This document shows, in pieces, positions 1 through 7,405 of a stretch of 16,893 nucleotides of DNA. A program made the translations under genes and the position numbers. This DNA is from JAOPZW01 sp036555665 (GTDB taxonomy: Bacteria > Actinomycetota > Thermoleophilia > Solirubrobacterales > Solirubrobacteraceae), in contig DATBKW010000408.1 of the NCBI GenBank assembly GCA_036555665.1, forward strand, positions 1 through 16,893, given 5' to 3'. The first letter of the stretch is position 1. The number at the start of each line of letters is the position of its first letter. The notes under the pieces were generated by a model. It was not told the DNA's origin. It saw nothing but the letters and a program-made list of their open reading frames with translations, and did no database searches.

Positions 1-212
1 TCAAGCCCGGCATCACCGGCTGGGCGCAGGTCAACGGGCGCACCGAGCTGCCCTGGGACGAGCGCATCGAGCTCGACCTCTGGTACATCGAGCACCGCTC
101 GTGGCGCCTGGATCTCGAGATCCTGTGGCGCACCGTGCGCATGGTGTTCGGCGGCGAGGGCCTCTATCGCGGCGAGACGCCGGCGTGGCGCGACCCGCCG
201 CCGCCCCGGTGA
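1..212 (+). CDS. Bacterial sugar transferase, C-terminal fragment (5' end outside window)
   Basis: The reading frame is open from base 3 to a TGA at 210-212, giving 69 residues. The fragment begins KPGITGWAQVNGR and continues with ELDLWYIEHRSWRLDLEIL and a final VRMVFGGEGLYRG. This is the conserved C-terminal end of the bacterial sugar transferase family (WcaJ/WbaP/PglC type, PF02397), which moves a phospho-sugar from a nucleotide sugar to undecaprenyl phosphate at the inner membrane face, the first step of exopolysaccharide or glycan assembly. The catalytic part lies upstream of the window. Its last 49 bases overlap the 3' end of the convergent sigma-factor gene. The complete sugar transferase at 11006-12496 has the matching segment PGMTGPWQVLG, so the window contains two members of the family. 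Confidence 0.88.
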   Translation, partial: KPGITGWAQVNGRTELPWDERIELDLWYIEHRSWRLDLEILWRTVRMVFGGEGLYRGETPAWRDPPPPR

Positions 213-1570
213 TGGGCGTCGCCGCGCTGCTGCGCGCCGCCGCGCCCCCGGGCGCCGCCGTGGCCCTCGCCGCCCCGCTTCCATCCGCCGGGGCGCTGAC
301 CGCCGCCCCGCTTCCCGCCGCCGAACCGGCGCTGGACGCCGCGGCGCTCGGGCTTTGACCACCGGACCGCGGCGTGCTGCCGCCGCGCCCCGAAGCCGCG
401 ACGCTTGCCGGCCTCCCGCCAGTGCCGCGCGTGGTTGCGCGACGGCTTCGCGGCCGGGGCCGCCGGCTTCGCCGCCGCGACGGTCGCGATCGGCGTCGTC
501 ACCGCCAGGCGGGCCGGAGCCACCCGCGGCGCGGGACGCGGCGCCGCCTTGTCGTGCCGAGGCTTTGCGTGGTGCGTGACCTGCGCCTGCTTGGGCGCCG
601 GGGCGCGGTGCGCGTCGATGTCGCGGACGGCGACGTACCCGGCGCTCCCGGCGCTGCCCGCGATCGCCGCGCACAGCATCGTCTTGGCCGCCAGCCCCTT
701 GGCGGCGCCCAGGCCGGCCACCGCTGCGCCGCCACCTGCGCCCGAGGCCGCCGCGCCGCCGCCGAGCACCGACGACAGGACCGCGGCCTTGAACCCCGCT
801 GTCGGGGCGATCGGCAGGAGCGCGCCGATCGCCGAGCGCTGGCGGCGAACCTCGGCCTCGAACTCACGGCAGCTCTCGCAACGGGCGACGTGCCGGCGCA
901 GGGTCGCGCGCTTGAGCGCGGCGCCGCGCAGCGTCGCGAGCTGCTCGCGGATCTCGGCGCACGGCGTCTCGCGCGCCCGGCGCCAGCCGGCAAGCGCCTC
1001 GCGCGCCTGGAACACGAGCGCCTTCACCTTCTCGCGCGGCACGCCGAGGATCTCGGCGATCTCGTCGTGGGAGTGGTCGCCGAGCTCGAAGAGCACGAGC
1101 GCCGCGCGCTGCTCCTCGGGCAGGCGCTCGAGGTCGGCCAGCAGCCCGCGCAGCTCGGCGCGCCGATCGACGTCGGCGGCCAGGCCGTTGGTCGCTCCGC
1201 GCATCTCGTCGAAGGCGACCTGCTCGCGCCGCGCGCGCAGCACCGACAGGCAGCGGTTGCGGGCGATGGTGTACAGCCAGGCGCGAAGGCGGATCTCGCC
1301 GCCGGTCGCCCGCAGCGCGCGGTAGGCGGCCATGAAGGTGTGCTGCAGGGCGTCCTCCGCCTCCTCGCGGGCGCCGAGCATGCGAGCGCAGAAGGCCAGC
1401 AGCCCGCGGTGATAGCGATCGAAGATGAGCTCGAAGGCGCGGTCGTCGCCGGCGCGCACGCGGGCGACGAGCGCCTCGTCGGAGCGCCCGCGCGGCACGC
1501 GGCGGCGGGCCCGCGAACGTGCGCGGGCGCTGAGGCGTGGGGTTGTCCGGAGCGATGACTCCACGGGCAC
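164..1570 (-). CDS. ECF-type sigma factor fused to anti-sigma zinc finger, hydrophobic segment and Gly/Arg-rich tail
   Basis: 468 aa with a GTG start. Residues about 32-115 form sigma region 2 (RAFELIFDRYHRGLLAFCARML, then RLRAWLYTIARNRCLS). Residues about 143-198 form region 4 with the HTH DEIAEILGVPREKVKALVFQ. C204 and H227-x3-C231-x2-C234 match an anti-sigma zinc-binding (zf-HC2) domain. An Ala/Gly-rich hydrophobic stretch at about 261-316 could cross the membrane. The remaining 150 residues are basic and of low complexity, ending in GGGKRGGG/RGRGG-like repeats. Free ECF sigma factors are about 170-200 aa, so more than half of this protein is extension. ECF groups with fused zinc-finger/TM extensions are known in actinobacteria; the fused part probably controls sigma activity in cis (inference). 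The 3' end overlaps the convergent sugar transferase by 49 bases. Upstream, GACAAT (1587-1582, minus) lies 11 nt before the GTG, so the message may be leaderless. Confidence 0.85.
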   Translation of the reverse strand: MPVESSLRTTPRLSARARSRARRRVPRGRSDEALVARVRAGDDRAFELIFDRYHRGLLAFCARMLGAREEAEDALQHTFMAAYRALRATGGEIRLRAWLYTIARNRCLSVLRARREQVAFDEMRGATNGLAADVDRRAELRGLLADLERLPEEQRAALVLFELGDHSHDEIAEILGVPREKVKALVFQAREALAGWRRARETPCAEIREQLATLRGAALKRATLRRHVARCESCREFEAEVRRQRSAIGALLPIAPTAGFKAAVLSSVLGGGAAASGAGGGAAVAGLGAAKGLAAKTMLCAAIAGSAGSAGYVAVRDIDAHRAPAPKQAQVTHHAKPRHDKAAPRPAPRVAPARLAVTTPIATVAAAKPAAPAAKPSRNHARHWREAGKRRGFGARRQHAAVRWSKPERRGVQRRFGGGKRGGGQRPGGWKRGGEGHGGARGRGGAQQRGDAHHRGGGGSRHAGVSPR

Positions 1571-1644
1571 GGCGCGGCCACATTGTCCTCAACGCGCGGG
1601 GCATGCGCGGGTTGGCCGCTGACTTTGGCGTTCTCCCCGCCGAC

Positions 1645-1650
1645 TATGCT
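1645..1650 (+). promoter_or_regulatory. Candidate -10 box (TATGCT) for the alpha/beta hydrolase
   Basis: TATGCT lies 11 nt before the ATG at 1662, leaving room for only a few leader bases and no Shine-Dalgarno sequence. No good -35 is visible. The same spacing recurs upstream of other genes in this window. Confidence 0.4.
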
Positions 1651-1661
1651 GCGAAACGCAG

Positions 1662-2498
1662 ATGCCCTACTTCCGGCACGCCGGCCACCGGCTGGCCTAC
1701 ACGACCTACGGGGACGGGCCACGCACCTTCGTGCTCGTGCACGGGCTCCTGCTGTCCCAGAAGATGCACGAGCCGCTGGCCAGGGAGCTGGCGAAGCGCG
1801 GCAACCGCGTCGTCACCCTCGACCTGCTGGGCCACGGCCGCTCGGACCGCCCGGCCGACATGACGCAGTACTCGATGAGCCTCTTCGGCGAGCAGATGAT
1901 CGCCCTGCTCGACCATCTCGAGGTCGACGAGGCGGTGCTCGGAGGCACCTCGCTGGGCGCCAACACGACCCTGGAGGCGGCCGCCGTCGCGCCCGAGCGC
2001 GTGCGCGGCATGGTCATCGAGATGCCGGTGCTCGACAACGCGCTGCTCGGCGTCGCGATCGCCTTCACGCCGCTGCTGCTCGCGCTGACCTTCGGCGAGC
2101 GGGTCATGCGTCTGGTCGCGCGGGGCGCGCGCAAGGTGCCGTCGGGGCGGGGGCCGTTGCTGCTCGACGTCGGCCTGGACGCGATCCGCCAGGATCCCGA
2201 GCCCAGCGCGGCGGTGCTGCAGGGCCTGTTCTTCGGCCGCACCGCCCCGCACAAGACCCAGCGCCGCACGTTGCAGGCGCCGACGCTGGTCATCGGCCAT
2301 CAGCGCGATCCCGTCCATCCGTTCAGCGACTCGGGTGCGCTCGTCGAGGAGCTGCCGAACGCGGCACTGGTGCAGGCAAACTCGATTCTCGAGCTGCGCA
2401 CGAGCCCCGAGCGGCTGACCGGCGAGATCGCGGACTTCCTGGATTCCTGCTGGAAGCCGCGCCGGCGGCGTGCGTCGCGCGCCCGACGGGTCGCCTAG
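1662..2498 (+). CDS. Alpha/beta-hydrolase fold protein lacking the usual catalytic His
   Basis: 278 aa, ATG start. The oxyanion-hole region is LVHGLLLS (residues 25-32), a typical strand/turn DLLGHGRSDRP follows at 54-64, the nucleophile elbow is GGTSLGA with Ser97, and the acid is Asp216 in GHQRDPVHP. In most family members the last motif reads GHLPHLEQPERF; here the aligned segment is SILELRTSPERL, with Ile242 where the catalytic His belongs. The protein may therefore not be a normal esterase/hydrolase, or may use another His. A basic C-terminal tail (KPRRRRASRARR) follows the last helix. The TAG stop appears to be part of the next gene's -10 box. The specific substrate cannot be predicted. 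The fold assignment is firm; catalytic competence is doubtful. Confidence 0.85.
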   Translation: MPYFRHAGHRLAYTTYGDGPRTFVLVHGLLLSQKMHEPLARELAKRGNRVVTLDLLGHGRSDRPADMTQYSMSLFGEQMIALLDHLEVDEAVLGGTSLGANTTLEAAAVAPERVRGMVIEMPVLDNALLGVAIAFTPLLLALTFGERVMRLVARGARKVPSGRGPLLLDVGLDAIRQDPEPSAAVLQGLFFGRTAPHKTQRRTLQAPTLVIGHQRDPVHPFSDSGALVEELPNAALVQANSILELRTSPERLTGEIADFLDSCWKPRRRRASRARRVA

Positions 2499-2501
2499 TC
2501 T
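2496..2501 (+). promoter_or_regulatory. Candidate -10 box (TAGTCT) overlapping the upstream stop codon
   Basis: TAGTCT lies 12 nt before the ATG at 2514, and its first three bases are the stop codon of the alpha/beta-hydrolase gene. No Shine-Dalgarno sequence is present between it and the ATG (only TCACCGCCGCCG), consistent with near-leaderless transcription. Confidence 0.4.
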
Positions 2502-2513
2502 TCACCGCCGCCG

Positions 2514-3173
2514 ATGTCCCGTCGTGCCGACGAGAAGGAACGCCGGCGCCAGGAGCGCCTGGCGCGCGAGCAGGAAGCCCAGCGCGCCGCCGCGCGCAAG
2601 CGCCGGCTGCAGATCGGGGGCGGCGTCGTGCTCGGGCTCGCGGTGATCGCGGCCGTCGCCGTGGTGGCGCTCGCGGGCGGCGGCGGCAAGGACGACAGCG
2701 TCGATGCGACCAAGCTCGCGGCCGACGCCAAGGCAGCGGGCTGCACGTTGCAGTCGTTCCCCTCCGAGGGCCGCACCCACACCGCCGGCAAGGTGGTCTA
2801 CAAGACCAACCCGCCGACCTCGGGCAACCACAACCCGACCCCCGCGCAGGACGGCTTCTATCAGGAGGGCAACTCGCCGCCCAAGGAGAACTTCGTGCAC
2901 TCGCTCGAGCACGGGCGCATCGAGTTCCAGTACAAGCCCGGCACGTCGGCGGCCGACATCGCCAAGCTGCGCGCGCTGGCCGGGGAGTCGCTCAACGGCT
3001 CGGCCGGCTACCACGTGCTGTTCTTCGAGAACAACACGAACATGCCGGCCAACTTCGCCGCCGTGGCATGGACGAAGTCGCTCACCTGCCCGCAGCTCAC
3101 GGAGCAGTCGCTTGCCGTGATGCGCGACTTCCGCAAGGCCTACACGGACAAGGGCCCCGAGTTCATTCCGTAG
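2514..3173 (+). CDS. DUF3105 family membrane-anchored protein
   Basis: 219 aa. Residues 1-33 are highly charged (Arg/Glu/Lys-rich, probably helical, cytosolic). Residues 34-55 form one transmembrane helix (IGGGVVLGLAVIAAVAVVAL), and the rest should be outside the membrane (N-in/C-out by the positive-inside rule). The outer domain has the DUF3105 hallmarks: TNPPTSGNHNP (98-108) and FVHSLEHGRIEFQY (127-140), with conserved His/Glu residues (H106, H129, E132, H133) that look like a metal or catalytic site, plus two cysteines (C77 and one near 192) that could form a disulfide. The family is common in actinobacteria and has no established function that I can name. It stands alone between the hydrolase and the DUF2867-like gene, so neighbours do not explain it. 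Confidence 0.82.
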   Translation: MSRRADEKERRRQERLAREQEAQRAAARKRRLQIGGGVVLGLAVIAAVAVVALAGGGGKDDSVDATKLAADAKAAGCTLQSFPSEGRTHTAGKVVYKTNPPTSGNHNPTPAQDGFYQEGNSPPKENFVHSLEHGRIEFQYKPGTSAADIAKLRALAGESLNGSAGYHVLFFENNTNMPANFAAVAWTKSLTCPQLTEQSLAVMRDFRKAYTDKGPEFIP

Positions 3174-3212
3174 CTGTCACATCTGACGGCGCTCGTCCGT
3201 CTAGCGACGTAC

Positions 3213-3677
3213 ATGGAGCAGCAGAACAGGGTGACCCAGATCGCGGTGCCCGCGGACGCGCGGGCGCTCGGCACGCTGGCACGGATCGACTACGCCGACG
3301 CGTTCCTCGTCGCCGTCGACTCGGCACAGAAGCGCACGGGCGAACAATGGGCGCGCGCGGCGCTCGAAGCCGCTCCGGACGAGATGCGACGCACGCTGCA
3401 GAGGGGCTGGGCGGCCCTCGGCCTGAAGCTCGGCATGGCGCCGCGCGACCGGTCGGTGCTCGGCTGGCCGATCCGGCGCAGCGCCCCGGAGTTCGTGCTC
3501 CTCGGCACCGATTCCCGCATCGGGATGCCCGCACAGCTGCTCTTCCAACGCCGGCCCGACGCGCTGCTGTTCGCCACCTTCGTGCAGCAGGACAACGCGA
3601 TCGCGCGTGCCGCGTGGGGCAGGGTCGAGCGCGTGCACGTGCCGATCGTCCGCCGCCTGCTCGAACGGCTCGACTAG
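3213..3677 (+). CDS. DUF2867-like (SRPBCC-type) protein
   Basis: 154 aa. The sequence has the pattern of DUF2867: an early DYADAFLV (26-33), a central LGWPIRRSAPEFVLLGTDSRIGM segment, hydrophobic strands (QLLFQRRPDALLFATFV) and a C-terminal amphipathic helix VHVPIVRRLLERL. The family belongs to the polyketide-cyclase/START-like fold that usually binds small hydrophobic ligands; no ligand or enzyme activity can be assigned here. No signal peptide or membrane segment is seen. TAGCGA at 3202-3207 sits 5 nt before the ATG and could be a -10 box for a leaderless message. It is followed 12 nt later by the cupin gene, with its TAG stop inside that gene's candidate -10. Confidence 0.65.
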   Translation: MEQQNRVTQIAVPADARALGTLARIDYADAFLVAVDSAQKRTGEQWARAALEAAPDEMRRTLQRGWAALGLKLGMAPRDRSVLGWPIRRSAPEFVLLGTDSRIGMPAQLLFQRRPDALLFATFVQQDNAIARAAWGRVERVHVPIVRRLLERLD

Positions 3678-3680
3678 GCT
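3675..3680 (+). promoter_or_regulatory. Candidate -10 box (TAGGCT) overlapping the upstream stop codon
   Basis: TAGGCT lies 9 nt before the ATG at 3690, and its TAG is the stop codon of the preceding DUF2867-like gene. The intervening CCCCGCTCG has no ribosome-binding site. Confidence 0.4.
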
Positions 3681-3689
3681 CCCCGCTCG

Positions 3690-4193
3690 ATGAGCTCCGC
3701 GCCGCGCCGGATCGTGACGGGCCACGACGCCTCCGGGAAGTCGGTCGTCCTCTCGGACGGCCCGAATCCGAAGACGCTGGACATCGGGACCGCCGCGTTC
3801 CACGAGATCTGGATCACCGATCGCACGCCCGCTCCGATCGCCGCCACCGAGCCCGAGCCGACGGACCGGCCCGTGCGGGTGCCGCCGCCCGCCAACGGCG
3901 TGATGGTGCGCTTCACCGAGATGGCGCCCGGCGCCGAGTCGCCGATGCACCGCACCGAGACCGTCGACGTCGGCGTCGTCATCGAGGGCGAGACGTGGCT
4001 GCTGCTCGACGACGGCTCCGAGACGCGGGTCGGCGTGGGCGACGCGGTCGTCCAGCGCGGCACCAACCACGCGTGGGCCAACCGCTCGGACCGCCCCGCG
4101 AGGATGCTGTTTGTGCTGATCGACGGAGCCATCACCGACGAGCTGCGGGCGGCTGTCGGGCCGCTGGAGTTCTTCGACCAGGTGCTCGACTAG
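3690..4193 (+). CDS. Cupin-domain protein
   Basis: 167 aa. A variable N-terminal half (1-70) precedes a single cupin barrel. Cupin motif 1 is G-x4-MHRTETVDVGVVIEGE (H87, with Thr89 replacing the second His, and E100). Cupin motif 2 is GDAVVQRGTNHAWAN (H127, Asn131). Together H87, H127 and perhaps the acidic residues could bind a metal, but one canonical His is missing, so dioxygenase activity is uncertain. Related single-cupin proteins are often annotated only as cupin-domain proteins and sit beside dehydrogenases, as here with the SDR gene 61 nt downstream. A functional link with that SDR is possible but not shown by the sequence. Confidence 0.8.
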   Translation: MSSAPRRIVTGHDASGKSVVLSDGPNPKTLDIGTAAFHEIWITDRTPAPIAATEPEPTDRPVRVPPPANGVMVRFTEMAPGAESPMHRTETVDVGVVIEGETWLLLDDGSETRVGVGDAVVQRGTNHAWANRSDRPARMLFVLIDGAITDELRAAVGPLEFFDQVLD

Positions 4194-4204
4194 CGCCCTT
4201 CCGC

Positions 4205-4231
4205 TAGCGTTAAGTGACGCATCGTTCACTT
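4205..4231 (+). promoter_or_regulatory. Candidate promoter and palindromic operator before the SDR gene
   Basis: TAGCGT (4205-4210) looks like the -10 boxes of neighbouring genes. Immediately after it, AAGTGA (4212-4217) and TCACTT (4226-4231) form a perfect 6-bp inverted repeat with an 8-bp spacer, which would cover the transcription start. This architecture suits a dimeric repressor such as a TetR- or GntR-type protein (inference; no such regulator is encoded in the window). Unlike the upstream genes, this one has a leader: AGGAGG at 4237-4242, then CAGG at 4243-4246 eight nt before the ATG. Confidence 0.45.
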
Positions 4232-4254
4232 TTCGCAGGAGGCAGGTTCGCAAC

Positions 4255-5142
4255 ATGGCCAAGCAGCCCCGCATCCTTGTCGGCCAGGTCGCCGCGGTCA
4301 CCGGCGGCGCGCGCGGCATCGGCAAGGCGACCGCGCAGGCCTTCGTGCGCGAGGGCATGAAGGTGGCCATCGGCGACCTCGACGCCGATCTGGCCGCGGC
4401 CGCGGCGGCCGAGCTGGGGCCCAACGCCGCCGGCTTCGGGCTCGACGTGACCCGGCGCGACTCCTTCGAGGCGTTCGTCGACGCCGCCGAGGAGCGCTTC
4501 GGTCCGCTCGACGTGCTCGTCAACAACGCCGGGATCATGCCGATCGGGCGCTTCCTCGACGAGGACGACGCGACGGCGGCGCGGATGATCGACATCAACC
4601 TGCACGGCGTCATCTACGGCATGAAGATCGCGCTGCCGCGGATGATGGCCCGCAACCGCGGCCACGTCGTGAACATCGCCTCGCAGGCCGGCAAGTACGG
4701 CGCTCCGGGCGGGGCGACCTACTCGGCGACCAAGCACGCGGTCATCGGCCTGACCGAGGCCGTGCGCGGCGAGCTGCACATCGAGGGCTCCGCGGTGGCG
4801 CTCAGCTACGTCATGCCGTTCGTCGTCAACACCGAGCTGGGTACCGGCACGCAGGGCGCGCACGGGATGAAGAAGCTCGAGCCCGCCGACGTCGCCGACG
4901 CCATCGTCGACGCGCTCAAGCACGGCGTGGTCGAGGTCTGGCTGCCGCGGTCCAGCCGCCACACGCATCGGTTGGCCGCGCTGCTGCCACGGCGCGCGAG
5001 CGATGCCGTGGCGCGCGCGATGAAGGCCGACCGCGTGCTCCTTGGCGCCGACCACGGCGCCCGCGCCGCTTACGAGCTGCGCGCGGCGCACTCCGAGCCC
5101 GGGCTGGAGCCGGGCGAGGAGCAGCGCCAGCTGACCCCTTAG
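4255..5142 (+). CDS. Short-chain dehydrogenase/reductase (SDR)
   Basis: 295 aa classical SDR with a Rossmann fold. The cofactor motif is TGGARGIG (16-23), Asp41 at the end of beta-2 suggests preference for NAD(H) over NADP(H), the stabilising motif is NNAG (90-93), and the catalytic set is Asn115, Ser143, Tyr156 and Lys160 (TYSATK). It would catalyse NAD(P)-dependent oxidation or reduction of an alcohol/ketone; the substrate is unknown. After the core (about 250 residues) a basic, Ala-rich C-terminal extension (LAALLPRRASDAVARAMKADRVL) follows, common in actinobacterial SDRs of this type. It has a proper ribosome-binding region and a candidate operator upstream, so it may be inducible. Its TAG stop interlocks with the TAA stop of the convergent kinase gene. 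Confidence 0.92.
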   Translation: MAKQPRILVGQVAAVTGGARGIGKATAQAFVREGMKVAIGDLDADLAAAAAAELGPNAAGFGLDVTRRDSFEAFVDAAEERFGPLDVLVNNAGIMPIGRFLDEDDATAARMIDINLHGVIYGMKIALPRMMARNRGHVVNIASQAGKYGAPGGATYSATKHAVIGLTEAVRGELHIEGSAVALSYVMPFVVNTELGTGTQGAHGMKKLEPADVADAIVDALKHGVVEVWLPRSSRHTHRLAALLPRRASDAVARAMKADRVLLGADHGARAAYELRAAHSEPGLEPGEEQRQLTP

Positions 5143-7337
5143 GAACCGCGAAGGCGCATGTCGCCCGGCTCGCTGGGCCGGGCGGGGCGGAAGCGGCGCA
5201 GCCGCCCCGTGTCGCCGTCGCGGCCGTGCATCGCCAGACCGGCTTCGACAAATGCGCGGCCCGGCGAGCCCGCGCGCGCCAGCGAAGCGACCCCGACCTC
5301 GGCATCGCTGCAGACGGGACCGTGCTGCGTCGCCACCTGCTGGCTCTCGGCCGCCTCGCGCAGCGCCTCGGCCGTGGTGTGCGCGGCATCCAGGTCGGCA
5401 TGCGCCAGCAGCGCCGCGATCTCGTTGTCGCCGATGTAGGCGACCACGTCGGTGCTGCGCAGGCGGCTGCGCACGGCGTCGAGGATCATGGCGATGAGCC
5501 GATCCGCCGCCTCGGTGCCGTGCTCCGCGCGCACTGCGGGCAGCCCGTCGAGCGAGCAGCGCACGAGCGCCGCCTGCTCGCCGTAGCGCCGGCAGCGCAG
5601 GAGCTGGTGACGCACCGCGCGCTCGAACGCGCGGCGGCCGGGCGGGCCGGCGAGGACGTCGGCGCCACCCGCGCGCGGCTCCTCGACGGTGTCGCTGAGA
5701 TGCAACAGCAGGCAGGGCTCGGCGCCACCACCGTCGTCGACCAGCGAAGCGGAGGCCGCGACGTGCACGTAGGAGCCGTCCGCGCGGGCCAGCCGCCAAC
5801 GCGCGCGATCGGCCATCACCCGGCGCTCGAACACGGCGCGGCGGCGCGTCTCCTCGTCGCGCAGCTCGTCGGGATGGGTGAGGTCCTGCACGGTGTGTCG
5901 CAGCAGCTCGTCCGGTGTGAAGCCCAGCAGCCCGCACAGGGCCCGGTTGACGCGCACCAGCCGGCCGTCGACGGAGACCAGCGCCGTCGCCAACGGGGCC
6001 ACGTCGAAGGCGCGGTCCAGCCCGGCGATCGTCGTCTGGCGGCGCGTGGCCGCGTGGCCGCGGGCCACCAGCGCGTCGAGGCGCGCCTGCAGCTCGTCGG
6101 CGGCGAACGGCTTGACCACGCAGTCGTGCGCGCCGGCGGCGATGAGCCGGGGGACGTCCTCGGGCGAGGCCGCGAAGGTCAGCAGCGGCACTTCGCCGAG
6201 CCGCCGGTGCAGCGCCGCGATCGCTCCGACGCCGGCCGCCGCGTCGAAGAGCACCGCGGCGGGCCGATCGGCCGCGATGAGCCGCGCCGCCTGCAGCGGG
6301 TCGGCGGCATGGCGCACCGCGTAGCGGCGCGCGATGAGCTCCTGCACGAACGCGCCCAGCTCGGCGTCGGCGGTGACGATCAGCGCCGACGGGCGATCGC
6401 TGACCGGCTGCTGCGGCGTCGGCGTGGCGCCACGGCGCCCGGCGGCGACCAGCTCGGCCCGCAGGCGCTCGACCGTGGGCCGCTGGCGCTCGACGACGTC
6501 GATCGTCGGCGGCGGAGCCGCGCGTCCGTCGGCGGCGTCCTCGGTGCGCAGCGGGAGGTCGACCGCGAAGAGCGCCCCGCCTTCGGGCGCGTCGGCCAGG
6601 GTGACCATGCCGCCGTGCAGCGACACGAGGTCGCGCACGATCGCCAGACCCAGCCCGCTGCCGCCCGGGCGCGCGGCGCTGCCGGCTCCCTGGCGGTAGC
6701 GCTCGAAGATCTCCTTGCGCAGGCCGTCGGCGACGCCGGGCCCGTTGTCGGCCACCTCGATGCGCAGCCGGTCGCCGTTCGCCGCGACCGTGCAGCGCAC
6801 GATGCCGCGCTGCGGCGCGTGCTTGAGCGCGTTGGCCAGCAGGTTGGAGACGACGGAAAGCAGCTTCTCCTCGTCGACGTGCGCCGGCAGCTCGGTCGGC
6901 GCCTCGACCACGAGCCGCTGCTGGCGCAGCTCGGCGACGCTGGCAAAGCCCTCGCAGCTGGCGCGCACGAGGCGCGCGACGTCGACGTCGCGCAGCTCGA
7001 GCTCGAGGTGGCCGCCGTCCAGGCGCGACACCTGCAGCAGCTCCTCGACGCGCTTGAGCAGCACGTACGCGTTCGCGCGCACGCGCTCGACGTCCTGTGC
7101 CTGGCTGTCGCCCAGCTCGGTCGCCAACAGGCGCCCGCAAAGCCCCAAAACAATCGACAGTGGCGTCTTCAGCTCGTGGCCGACCCCGGCCAGCAGCTCG
7201 CGCCGCTGGTCATCAAGCGCGCGCGACCAACTGGCCAGCGATCCTGCCTGCAGATCCTGGCGCGGCGTCGTGCCGGTGCGCCGGCTCGTCCTCAGCTCCA
7301 GACGGGAATCGCCCCTGTCGGCATCCTCACCGACCAT
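5139..7337 (-). CDS. Soluble hybrid sensor kinase: HisKA-HATPase-REC-PAS-degenerate GGDEF
   Basis: I choose the ATG at 7337 (732 aa), 9 nt after a G-rich tract; a TTG start at 7394 would add 19 residues. HisKA carries the H-box GVGHELKTPL (His54). The ATPase domain has NLLANALKHA (165-174), DNGPGV (197-202) and GSGLGL (226-231), so it should autophosphorylate. A receiver domain follows (about 316-425) with VTADAE, phospho-acceptor Asp365 and Lys409 in VVKPF. A PAS domain spans about 440-550 (ATALVSVDGRLVRVN, LLGFTPDELL). The C-terminal GGDEF-like domain (about 558-710) has GDNEI (636-640) in place of GGDEF and should not make c-di-GMP. No membrane segment is seen, so it is probably cytosolic with the PAS as input. 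It is divergent from the regulator operon at 7838, its likely partner. Confidence 0.88.
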   Translation of the reverse strand: MVGEDADRGDSRLELRTSRRTGTTPRQDLQAGSLASWSRALDDQRRELLAGVGHELKTPLSIVLGLCGRLLATELGDSQAQDVERVRANAYVLLKRVEELLQVSRLDGGHLELELRDVDVARLVRASCEGFASVAELRQQRLVVEAPTELPAHVDEEKLLSVVSNLLANALKHAPQRGIVRCTVAANGDRLRIEVADNGPGVADGLRKEIFERYRQGAGSAARPGGSGLGLAIVRDLVSLHGGMVTLADAPEGGALFAVDLPLRTEDAADGRAAPPPTIDVVERQRPTVERLRAELVAAGRRGATPTPQQPVSDRPSALIVTADAELGAFVQELIARRYAVRHAADPLQAARLIAADRPAAVLFDAAAGVGAIAALHRRLGEVPLLTFAASPEDVPRLIAAGAHDCVVKPFAADELQARLDALVARGHAATRRQTTIAGLDRAFDVAPLATALVSVDGRLVRVNRALCGLLGFTPDELLRHTVQDLTHPDELRDEETRRRAVFERRVMADRARWRLARADGSYVHVAASASLVDDGGGAEPCLLLHLSDTVEEPRAGGADVLAGPPGRRAFERAVRHQLLRCRRYGEQAALVRCSLDGLPAVRAEHGTEAADRLIAMILDAVRSRLRSTDVVAYIGDNEIAALLAHADLDAAHTTAEALREAAESQQVATQHGPVCSDAEVGVASLARAGSPGRAFVEAGLAMHGRDGDTGRLRRFRPARPSEPGDMRLRGS

Positions 7338-7405
7338 TCCCTGAACCCCCCCGGGTCTTCGAACACATGCCCCTATATGTACGCGGGGAATCAAAGCGGA
7401 GACAT

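Noticed and set aside
1583..4207. 874-aa plus-strand open frame across the hydrolase, DUF3105, DUF2867 and cupin genes
   Set aside because: It is a shadow frame made of Arg/Ala/Gly-rich sequence with no family motifs; the frames beside it contain recognisable proteins.
4210..7140. 976-aa minus-strand open frame and the 860-aa plus-strand frame at 5226-7808
   Set aside because: Both are GC-driven shadow frames. The real genes are the SDR (4255-5142, plus) and the hybrid kinase (5139-7337, minus), which carry complete motifs.
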